This document shows, in pieces, positions 1-5,198 of a DNA stretch of 9,280 bases (positions within the stretch are counted from its first letter, which is position 1; every line of letters starts with the position of its first letter). This DNA is from Haloarculaceae archaeon. Lineage in GTDB: Archaea > Halobacteriota > Halobacteria > Halobacteriales > Haloarculaceae. A program made the translations under genes and the position numbers. The stretch spans positions 1 through 9,280 of the forward strand of contig JAQCMX010000090.1 of NCBI GenBank assembly GCA_028274885.1. Direction: 5' to 3'. The notes beneath the pieces are model-generated. The model made no database searches. It was not told the DNA's origin and saw only the letters and a list, made by a program, of their open reading frames with translations.

Positions 1-545
1 CGCCGGCGCAGGTCGTCGAGGTGGGAAAGCACCGACTCCCGGGCTGGCTGGTCGAGGCCGGTAAAGGGTTCGTCGAGAACCAGGTGATCCGGCGTCATCG
101 CCAGAGCACCGGCGATCGCAACGCGGGCCTGTTCGCCGCCGGAAAGCTGGTCGATGCGGGCGTCCTCGCGGCCGTCCATGTTCACCGCCACAAGTGCGGT
201 GTCGACGCGGCGGTCGATCGTCTCGCGGTCGAGTCCCAGATTCTCCGGGCCAAACGCAACGTCCGCACCCACCGTCGCCGCGACGAACTGGTCGCGGGGG
301 TGCTGAAACACCATTCCGACGCTCGTGCGGGCAGCGACGGGATGATCGCTCACGTCGAGGCCGTCGACAGTGACGGTGCCTGTGTCAGGTTCGAACAGCC
401 CGTTGAAATGGCGCACGAGCGTCGTTTTTCCGCTGCCGTTGGCCCCCGCGAGGACGACAAACGACCCGTCTTCGATGGTAAGCGAGACGTCTTTGAGTGC
501 GGTGACGTCCCCGAACCGTGCGGTCAGGTTTCTGGCGCGTATCAT
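1..545 (-). CDS. bioM: ECF transporter ATP-binding subunit, biotin uptake (partial, 3' end outside window)
   Basis: This is the ATPase that powers an energy-coupling-factor (ECF) vitamin transporter; next to bioY it most likely drives biotin import at the cytoplasmic membrane. I see 181 residues read leftwards from the ATG at 545. The motifs occur in ABC order: Walker A GANGSGKT (about residues 34-41), Q-loop VFQHPRDQ (about 79-86), signature LSGGEQ (about 134-139) and Walker B LVLDEP (about 155-160). The segment after the Q-loop, TVGADVAFGPENLGL, is typical of EcfA/CbiO/BioM proteins rather than of importers with a periplasmic binding protein. The start overlaps the bioY stop by 4 nt (ATGA) and has no clear Shine-Dalgarno sequence, so translation is probably coupled to bioY. 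The D-loop and H-loop region after LSHLDDLRR is cut off. The family is clear; biotin as substrate is inferred from the neighbour, since some ECF ATPases serve several substrate-binding subunits. Confidence 0.93.
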   Translation of the reverse strand, partial: MIRARNLTARFGDVTALKDVSLTIEDGSFVVLAGANGSGKTTLVRHFNGLFEPDTGTVTVDGLDVSDHPVAARTSVGMVFQHPRDQFVAATVGADVAFGPENLGLDRETIDRRVDTALVAVNMDGREDARIDQLSGGEQARVAIAGALAMTPDHLVLDEPFTGLDQPARESVLSHLDDLRR

Positions 546-1138
546 CCGGTAATGCTGCGGTACTGCGCGAGGTAGCCGCCGGTAACGAGTCCCATGACAG
601 CAGCAGCTTTGGCGACGTCACCGGGGACGAAGACGACACCGCCTTCGACGAGAGCCGTCCCCAGTGACAACTCGAGTTTGGTGGCCAACCACACCGAACC
701 GATGAGGTAGATGATTGCGAGACCGACAAACAGGGCGATGACCTGCAACACGACGGAGACGGTATCGAGACGACGGGGGGTGACCTGCCGGTGTACGAGT
801 GCACCGATTGCCGCGGCCGCAACCGGAAAGCTAACGATGTAGCCCCCGGTCGGTCCCGTGATCACACCAAAACCGGCGCTGGCACCCGAAAACACCGGTG
901 CGCCCGCCACCCCGACGAGCGCGTAGAGAACGAGCGCGAACCCACCCCAGACCGGCCCCAGTAACAGTCCCGCGATGTACACGCCCACGGTTTGCAAGGT
1001 AAACGGAGCAGGCGAAAACGGGTACGGGACCGTTACCTGTGCGAGTGCCCCGGTGAGGGCGGCGACCAGTACAGCGACTGCGAAGTACCGGACCGTGCTG
1101 TCGTCGACCAACTCGACCGATTCAAATCGCTGTGACAT
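542..1138 (-). CDS. bioY: BioY, biotin-binding membrane subunit of ECF transporter
   Basis: BioY is the membrane-embedded substrate-capture subunit of the biotin ECF transporter. The 198-residue protein has the expected length and about six hydrophobic segments. It carries the family blocks PFTLQT (about 45-50), the GVAGAPVF stretch (about 76-83), GPTGGY (about 95-100) and the late VPGD..K motif (about 171-177). A TTG at 1162 would add eight residues, but I choose the ATG at 1138 (MSQRFESVEL): a TATA-like box lies about 27 nt upstream, which fits a leaderless transcript starting at this ATG, and the TTG would itself fall inside the operator. The ATPase gene follows with a 4-nt overlap. The operator at 1152-1183 surrounds the TATA box and points to repression by biotin-loaded BirA. 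The T component (BioN/EcfT) is not seen and may lie left of the window. Confidence 0.95.
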   Translation of the reverse strand: MSQRFESVELVDDSTVRYFAVAVLVAALTGALAQVTVPYPFSPAPFTLQTVGVYIAGLLLGPVWGGFALVLYALVGVAGAPVFSGASAGFGVITGPTGGYIVSFPVAAAAIGALVHRQVTPRRLDTVSVVLQVIALFVGLAIIYLIGSVWLATKLELSLGTALVEGGVVFVPGDVAKAAAVMGLVTGGYLAQYRSITG

Positions 1139-1151
1139 GTCTGGATGTGGC

Positions 1152-1183
1152 TCGTCAACCAATATATGTATGTTGGTTTACGA
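1152..1183. promoter_or_regulatory. BirA-type biotin operator of bioY
   Basis: Two inverted arms, TCGTCAACC (1152-1160) and GGTTTACGA (1175-1183), are separated by 14 nt. The arms are complementary to each other at 8 of 9 positions. Compared with the known BirA operator pattern (WTGTWAACC, spacer of 14-16 nt, GGTTWACAW) I count 7/9 and 8/9 matches, with correct spacing and orientation. The site covers the bioY TATA box. BirA of the HTH type is biotin-protein ligase and repressor in one; its gene is not in this window, so the regulator's identity is inferred from the operator and its target. Confidence 0.8.
1163..1171 (-). promoter_or_regulatory. TATA box of bioY
   Basis: Read on the minus strand, ATACATATA lies with its centre about 27-29 nt upstream of the bioY ATG at 1138, the spacing expected for a leaderless haloarchaeal transcript. 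It sits wholly inside the 14-nt spacer of the BirA-like dyad, so a bound repressor would block TBP. This placement also argues for the 1138 start over the upstream TTG. Confidence 0.7.
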
Positions 1184-1404
1184 CAGAAAGCGTACCGGAG
1201 AAAGGTTCCCGCAGGGTCCAAACAGCCGTTACGGACACATATACCGTGTGCGTGGTGACATCCTCTTTCAGTTGGTTTACAGTTACAGCCAACAGTACGA
1301 AACACCCGGGTCGTAACACCGCAGCCGTGGACTCTCCGTGGTCATAACCCAGACTCCCTTTCCAATATACTATATTTTTTGATCATTTAGACGACCGGTG
1401 AGAG
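1184..1404. other. Intergenic region upstream of bioY: AT-rich palindrome and a possible tiny ORF
   Basis: No convincing long gene is seen here. AATATA-C-TATATT at 1364-1376 is a 13-nt inverted repeat followed on the plus strand by a T-run to 1380. On the minus strand this block could serve as a TATA box 24-31 nt upstream of an ATG at 1345 that opens a 20-codon ORF ending with TAA at 1283-1285 and containing two Cys. It could be a leader or a non-coding RNA start, but nothing confirms it. A single GGTTTAC half-site is also present at 1274-1280. Confidence 0.25.
1271..1280. repeat. Second copy of the BirA-like half-site GTTGGTTTAC
   Basis: The ten bases GTTGGTTTAC at 1172-1181, which include most of the right arm of the bioY operator, recur exactly here 99 bp further from the gene. 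No matching left arm lies 14-16 nt away. Instead GTTGG at 1271-1275 pairs with CCAAC at 1289-1293 as a loose dyad. It may be an auxiliary half-site or chance. Confidence 0.3.
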
Positions 1405-1473
1405 TTACTTGGCGTCGACGTGTTGTTCTGTCATCCGAGATTCCACGGCCAGGCCGTCGAGACGGTTACTCAT
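1405..1473 (-). CDS. Possible 22-residue peptide coupled to the P450 gene
   Basis: The P450 stop and an ATG share one base (TGATG, minus strand 1475-1471), a classic arrangement for translational re-initiation. The ATG opens a 22-codon frame, beginning MSNRLDGLAV and ending QHVDAK, closed by TAA at 1407-1405. It has five acidic or His residues in its second half and no hydrophobic segment. A GC-rich inverted repeat (ACGGCC-A-GGCCGT, 1445-1457) lies within it and might instead be a 3' hairpin of the P450 message. It could be a true microprotein, the remnant of a decayed downstream gene, or chance. I recognise no family. Confidence 0.25.
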   Translation of the reverse strand: MSNRLDGLAVESRMTEQHVDAK

Positions 1474-2663
1474 CAGGTGGTGACCGTGATGGGTAGCTCA
1501 ACTGGCCCGTAAACTTCGGAACTGAAAAACGGCTTGATCCGGTCGTCAACCAACGAAACATCTTCAACACGCTGGAAAAACTTCGAAAGCATGATTTCCG
1601 CCTCCATATTCGCCAGTGGGGCACCCAAACAGTAGTGGATACCTTTCCCGAACGGAATTGGCTTTTTTGTACAATCACGGCCGGGTCGGAACTCGTCGGG
1701 GTTCTCGAAAACACGTTCGTCGCGGTTTGCGGAGGGGATGTATCCGACGACCATCGAGCCTTCCTCGACTGTCATTCCCGCGAGTTCGGTGTCTTCGGCC
1801 GCAAACCGTTTGATAGCGATAACCGGCGAGCGATAGCGCAGCAGTTCCTCGTTGGCTGTCTCGATATCCAGCGTTCCGTTCTGGATGTCCGAGAGAACGT
1901 CCTCCTCGACGTACGTCCAGAGAGCGTTGGTCATGTAGGTGGTCGTGGTGATGTTGCCCGCGATGAGCAACATGGCACAGTTTGCGATGGTCTTCTGGCG
2001 GGTCAGACTGTCCGAAGCCGTCTCGGCCTGCAGCATCGTCGTGATGAGATCGTCACGAGGGTCGTCCTCCCGGGCCTGTATCTCGCGCTCGAAGAAGTCC
2101 GTTATCTGCTCTAAGGCGTCTAATTTCCGTTTTTCAGTTGCCTGACGGGCTTTTGCAGTGGGCTGGGCCGGAGACTCCGCAAGCGCGGTCGACCACTCCC
2201 GGAACTCGTCGAGTCTGTCGGTCGGCACACCGAGCATCCTGGCGATTATCATGATCGGAAGTGGCTTGGCGATTTCCTCGACGAAATCCAGTTGCCCATC
2301 ACCGGCGAGTGCCTCGTCCAGCAGCGCGCTGGCCTGGCGCTCGAACTCCGGGCGATACGCCCGGAGGTTCCCGGGTCTAAACGACGCTTCAGCCATCCCC
2401 CGGAGTTCCGTGTGTTCCGGAGGGCCCCTGTCCATCATCGCACCGTCGATAAACGAGGTACCGTCTCTGGTGAAATGCTCCCAGTCCGTCGCAAGCGTCA
2501 CGACCTCGTCGTAATGGAAAACGTCGTACGCGTTGCGCTCCTCGTCGTACCGAACCGGGCCCTGTGTTCGCATCTCCCGAAACCACGGATACGGATTTCG
2601 CTGTCGCTCCGTCGAGGCCAGTTCGGATGCCATCCACGTATCATCTCGCTGTTCGCTGGCCAT
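1473..2663 (-). CDS. Cytochrome P450 (soluble, bacterial/archaeal type)
   Basis: This is a haem-thiolate monooxygenase, expected to insert one oxygen atom from O2 into an organic substrate with electrons from a ferredoxin. The 396-residue length matches soluble class-I P450s and there is no membrane anchor. The ExxR of the K-helix is ELLR (273-276), Arg286 in the IKRFA stretch probably contacts a haem propionate, PDEFRPGRD (322-330) is the PERF-like region, and the haem loop FGKGIHYCLG (338-347) contains the axial Cys345. The I-helix reads AGNITT (235-240): the oxygen-activating Thr239 is kept but the usual acidic residue before it is Ile238. The ATG at 2663 is chosen because a TATA-like box lies about 27 nt upstream and there is room for no leader; ATG codon 11 is an alternative. 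It is divergent from the dehydrogenase operon. No redox partner gene is nearby, and the substrate is unknown. Confidence 0.95.
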   Translation of the reverse strand: MASEQRDDTWMASELASTERQRNPYPWFREMRTQGPVRYDEERNAYDVFHYDEVVTLATDWEHFTRDGTSFIDGAMMDRGPPEHTELRGMAEASFRPGNLRAYRPEFERQASALLDEALAGDGQLDFVEEIAKPLPIMIIARMLGVPTDRLDEFREWSTALAESPAQPTAKARQATEKRKLDALEQITDFFEREIQAREDDPRDDLITTMLQAETASDSLTRQKTIANCAMLLIAGNITTTTYMTNALWTYVEEDVLSDIQNGTLDIETANEELLRYRSPVIAIKRFAAEDTELAGMTVEEGSMVVGYIPSANRDERVFENPDEFRPGRDCTKKPIPFGKGIHYCLGAPLANMEAEIMLSKFFQRVEDVSLVDDRIKPFFSSEVYGPVELPITVTT

Positions 2664-2685
2664 GCCCCCGATAAGCTAGCACTCA

Positions 2686-2695
2686 CATAAAAAAT
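2686..2695 (-). promoter_or_regulatory. TATA box of the P450 gene
   Basis: On the minus strand CATTTTTTATG lies 24-33 nt upstream of the P450 ATG at 2663. There is no Shine-Dalgarno sequence before the ATG, so a leaderless transcript is likely. It shares a 158-nt divergent region with the plus-strand operon. Confidence 0.6.
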
Positions 2696-2793
2696 GCCCG
2701 GTCAGACGGAAATCACCGCTACAGCAGTGGTTGAGACAACGAGCGTTCACCGTGGCTAGATATTCCCTGTCGCAGTGACAATGACCAGCAACG

Positions 2794-2800
2794 TTTTTAC
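2794..2800 (+). promoter_or_regulatory. Probable TATA box of the dehydrogenase operon
   Basis: TTTTTAC at 2794-2800 is 22-28 nt upstream of the ATG at 2822, consistent with a leaderless start of the first ORF of the operon. A second AT-rich candidate, GATTATAC at about 2811-2818, would place transcription start inside that ORF. The region between here and the P450 TATA box holds only weak dyads (for example ACCGCT-ACAGC-AGTGGT near 2713-2729), with no operator I can name. Confidence 0.45.
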
Positions 2801-2821
2801 CATGCTCTTGGATTATACAGT

Positions 2822-3085
2822 ATGGAGTGCCGTGGTGTCAATCCGGCCTTGCCACCGGGTATGTCATTGTACAGGTACGATAACCCACTCACCGCAGATG
2901 GTCCCTTCGATACGTCGGGACAGGTGGAGACGGACCGCCGCAATCTCGCGGGCGAACCCGTCATAACACAGACGCGATGGGCATCCGACAACGTTGAGGC
3001 GATATTCAAAAAAGCCGAGAGCAGGACCTGCAAAGAACCGGTGACCGTATCAGGCGGTTCCGTCCGTGTGAGGAGATATCGATGA
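2822..3085 (+). CDS. Hypothetical 87-residue protein coupled to the dehydrogenase
   Basis: I do not recognise this protein. For it being a gene: a TATA-like box at the leaderless distance from its ATG, and a 4-nt ATGA overlap with the dehydrogenase start, with a Shine-Dalgarno sequence for the next gene inside its 3' end. Against it: the protein is slightly basic (about 11 acidic versus 13 Lys/Arg), unlike its acidic neighbours, and it uses codons such as AGG, AGA and ATA that are sparse in haloarchaeal genes. It has Cys3 and Cys70, Trp53, a Tyr/Asp-rich stretch near residues 17-30 and an Arg-rich tail (VRVRRYR), with no membrane segment and no signal peptide. It may be a small partner or regulator, a recently formed or decaying gene, or an untranslated leader that happens to be open. 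Confidence 0.42.
   Translation: MECRGVNPALPPGMSLYRYDNPLTADGPFDTSGQVETDRRNLAGEPVITQTRWASDNVEAIFKKAESRTCKEPVTVSGGSVRVRRYR
3071..3075 (+). promoter_or_regulatory. Shine-Dalgarno sequence of the dehydrogenase
   Basis: AGGAG, within GTGAGGAGAT, lies 6 nt before the ATG at 3082. It fixes the dehydrogenase start and shows that this gene is translated as an internal cistron, so the message begins upstream, in or before the 87-residue ORF. Confidence 0.7.
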
Positions 3086-4185
3086 CCACGACACGCGCTG
3101 CGGTCCAGACGGCCGCCAGAGAACTCGAATTCCGAGACCTGGACCTTCCAGACGGCGTGGACAGCGGCGAGGCCCTCGTCCGCGTCGAGGGCTGTGGTAT
3201 CTGTGGAGCCGACTACGAGCGCTACCTGGGAGACATGGACGAAAGTGATATGTTCGAGTATCCGGTCGTCATCGGTCACGAACCGGTCGGTGTCATCGAA
3301 AAAATCGGTGCTGACGCGCGCGACCGCTGGGGCGTCGGGGCTGGTGATCGGATCGCTATCGAGCCCTTTGCACCCTGTGGCGTCTGTGAACACTGCACCC
3401 GCGGCGAGTACACTATCTGTGACCAACGGTTCATCTACGGCACCACCTCCCTGTCCGTTGGTGCGGGGATCTGGGGTGGCTTCGCCGAGCAGATGTTGCT
3501 ACGACCCGGTACTGTCGTCCACGAAATATCCCGATCCACCTCCATCGAGGACGCAACCTTCTTCAATCCGCTCGGTGCCGGCTTCGAGTGGGTCTGTCGG
3601 GCGGGCGACGCGGGAGTCGGCGACTCGATTCTCGTTATGGGGCCGGGACAGCGCGGCCTCTCGGCGGTCATCGCTGCCGCGGAGTCGGGCTGTGATCCGC
3701 TCATCGCCAGTGGTCTCGCCGACGATAGGCCCCGTCTGGATATTGCGGAATCTTTCGGTGCGACACACACTGTTGATGTCGAAAACGAGAGCCTGACCGA
3801 GCGAATTGAGACCATCACCGACGATCGTGGTGTAGACGTCGTGGTTGACACCACCCCCGGTGTGACGGAGCCGATCGTCGACGCTATCGAAGCTGTTCGT
3901 CCGGGCGGTACCATCGTCCTCGCGGGTACCAAAGGGATGAAAACAGTCGAGGGCTTCGTCTCTGATAAGCTGGTCCTCAATAACATCAGCATCGAGGGAA
4001 CACTCGGGACACGCGCCTGGTCGTTCGAGCGTGCTATCGATATCATCGAGACGGGAGACTACGACCTGACACAACTGCACTCCCATACACTCGGTCTCTC
4101 GGAACTCGAACGTGCGATCAAGTTACAGGGCGGCGAAGCCGACGAGAACGCCTTTCACGTCACCGTCACGCCGAACGATGACTGA
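3082..4185 (+). CDS. Zinc-type medium-chain alcohol dehydrogenase
   Basis: A 367-residue medium-chain dehydrogenase/reductase (MDR) that should interconvert an alcohol and a ketone or aldehyde with a nicotinamide cofactor in the cytoplasm. The GroES-like catalytic domain has the zinc block GCGICGAD (Cys41 as catalytic ligand) and GHEPVG with His66-Glu67. The four structural-zinc cysteines are Cys99, 102, 105 and 113. The Rossmann domain has the GPGQRG dinucleotide motif (187-192). At the place where many relatives have the third catalytic zinc ligand (the E or D of an E/D-P-L/F motif) this protein has Asn162 in NPLGAGFEW. The end of the second Rossmann strand has Gly211 rather than a clear acidic residue, followed by Arg216 and Arg218, so NADP is possible. 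A good Shine-Dalgarno sequence supports the start. The gene overlaps the 87-residue ORF by 4 nt and the thioesterase by 8 nt. The substrate is not shown by sequence; a secondary alcohol feeding the nearby ketone carboxylase is my inference. Confidence 0.92.
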   Translation: MTTTRAAVQTAARELEFRDLDLPDGVDSGEALVRVEGCGICGADYERYLGDMDESDMFEYPVVIGHEPVGVIEKIGADARDRWGVGAGDRIAIEPFAPCGVCEHCTRGEYTICDQRFIYGTTSLSVGAGIWGGFAEQMLLRPGTVVHEISRSTSIEDATFFNPLGAGFEWVCRAGDAGVGDSILVMGPGQRGLSAVIAAAESGCDPLIASGLADDRPRLDIAESFGATHTVDVENESLTERIETITDDRGVDVVVDTTPGVTEPIVDAIEAVRPGGTIVLAGTKGMKTVEGFVSDKLVLNNISIEGTLGTRAWSFERAIDIIETGDYDLTQLHSHTLGLSELERAIKLQGGEADENAFHVTVTPNDD

Positions 4186-4681
4186 CGAAACCCAGCCCGA
4201 AAAGGGACTCAGTGACGAGCAGTACGGTAAAAACACAGGATTCAATCCGTCGGGAGCAGACCCGCTAGTGCAACTCCGTGAGTACGCACGCGAGCATCCG
4301 CTGGTCGCCGAAATGGATATGACCTTAGAGACATTCGAGGACGGCACACTTGAAGCGTCGATTCCGCAAAACGAGGAGTGGACGAACCCCGGCATGGACG
4401 GTGCGCTTCACGGCGGGATGGTGGTCGCCTATCTCGACACGGTTATGGGATTTACCATCATGGCCAGCGTGGCAGACCAGCCCCTTGTAAGTGGCCCGAC
4501 AATCTCGCTCAACACGAACTTCCTCTTGCCGGCAGCCAGCGATATAGCAGCAACCGGTGAAATCGTCCGTACCGGTTCGTCCAGCGCAGTCGTCGACGGA
4601 ACCCTCGAAGACGCCGACTCCGGCGAACCGATCGCTACGGCCCAAGGCGTCTGGCGCGTCTACACGGACGAACAATACTGA
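4178..4681 (+). CDS. Hotdog-fold acyl-CoA thioesterase, PaaI type
   Basis: A 167-residue single hotdog-domain protein that likely hydrolyses an acyl-CoA or aryl-CoA thioester in the cytoplasm, in the way PaaI-type enzymes release CoA from trapped intermediates. The hallmark is in NPGMDGALHGGMVVAYLD: His78-Gly79-Gly80, then Asp87 on the central helix as the expected catalytic acid, and a later core strand (SLNTNFLLPA, about 110-119). The frame is open further upstream to 4112, but the ATG at 4178 (MTDETQPEKG) gives the normal length and an acidic haloarchaeal N-terminus; the extension would be Arg/Ser-rich dehydrogenase shadow. It overlaps the dehydrogenase end by 8 nt and lacks a clear Shine-Dalgarno sequence, so coupling is likely. 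The substrate is unknown. Confidence 0.88.
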   Translation: MTDETQPEKGLSDEQYGKNTGFNPSGADPLVQLREYAREHPLVAEMDMTLETFEDGTLEASIPQNEEWTNPGMDGALHGGMVVAYLDTVMGFTIMASVADQPLVSGPTISLNTNFLLPAASDIAATGEIVRTGSSSAVVDGTLEDADSGEPIATAQGVWRVYTDEQY

Positions 4682-4890
4682 CTACTGCATTTCCATACGG
4701 ACGTGCGTGATGGTCACCGCTGTTTTCATTTTTGCCCGTCTCGTAGTGATCGGTGGGGGTCGGGCTGTGCTGGCAGGAATGGTCCGTTGTAACGGCTGAA
4801 CGTCCAATGTCTCGAACGCCTGCGGAGGATCTGATAGCTATTTAGTGGAAAACGGGAAGCGACTGGGAAATGGGCTGGAGACCGGCTTCG
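4682..4890. terminator. Convergent intergenic region with T-rich terminator for the plus-strand operon
   Basis: About 40 nt after the thioesterase stop a T-rich tract, TGTTTTCATTTTT (4721-4733), fits an archaeal U-tract terminator for the plus-strand operon. For the opposite operon only a short T-run on the minus strand (within 4847-4853) is seen, so its terminator is uncertain. No gene is supported in this stretch. Confidence 0.45.
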
Positions 4891-5196
4891 CTACTCACTC
4901 AGGGAGTCGAGATCGATTTCGATGTCGTGGATGATTGGATCATCTTCCTTGGCGAACTCGGTCTGAAGCAGGACAGCACACTCGGGGCAGAAAAACTCCC
5001 GGAACTCCAGGTCGGTTTTCCTGCCGATTTTGTCCTCCGGCGGAACGAACGGCACGCCCGCTTCGGTGATCGGTCCGGTCCGCATCGCCGAGTGCTTCCG
5101 GTAGTTTTCCTCCGCGTTGCAGATAGTCGTGCCACACTCGGTACAACTGATCGCCTCGGCAGCCGCATCCAGTTCGAGGTATCTGTGGATCTGCAT
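4891..5196 (-). CDS. Small zinc-binding subunit, acetone carboxylase gamma-like
   Basis: A 101-residue acidic protein resembling the gamma subunit of acetone carboxylase and the small zinc subunit of acetophenone carboxylase. Two CxxC pairs, Cys18/Cys21 in SCTECGTTIC and Cys70/Cys73 in FFCPECAVLL, would make one four-Cys zinc site. Between them is a segment typical of this family, NAEENYRKHS, with a later FREFFCPEC turn. The C-terminus is strongly acidic. It is third in the operon, 2 nt after the HyuB stop, with a strong Shine-Dalgarno sequence. In the known complexes this subunit is structural and helps tie the large subunits together; I infer the same here. It is shorter than the bacterial acetone carboxylase gamma subunit (about 160-170 residues as I recall). 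The presence of this subunit is the best sign that the operon makes a ketone carboxylase rather than a hydantoinase or oxoprolinase. Confidence 0.8.
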   Translation of the reverse strand: MQIHRYLELDAAAEAISCTECGTTICNAEENYRKHSAMRTGPITEAGVPFVPPEDKIGRKTDLEFREFFCPECAVLLQTEFAKEDDPIIHDIEIDLDSLSE

Positions 5197-5198
5197 CG

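Noticed and set aside
1139..1162. N-terminal extension of bioY to a TTG at 1162
   Set aside because: The TTG lies inside the operator and next to the TATA box; the ATG at 1138 has the correct leaderless spacing.
2797..3426. A 209-codon minus-strand frame opposite the 87-residue ORF and the dehydrogenase
   Set aside because: It lies opposite the clear zinc-binding domain of the dehydrogenase; long antisense open frames are expected in GC-rich haloarchaeal genes and it shows no family motif.
4112..4177. Upstream extension of the thioesterase frame
   Set aside because: It would overlap the dehydrogenase by 74 nt and add a basic Ser/Arg-rich tail; the ATG at 4178 gives the normal hotdog length.
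4710..4799. A 29-codon plus-strand frame with a hydrophobic run, starting with ATG at 4710
   Set aside because: No promoter or Shine-Dalgarno sequence fits it, and it runs through the T-rich terminator tract of the preceding operon.
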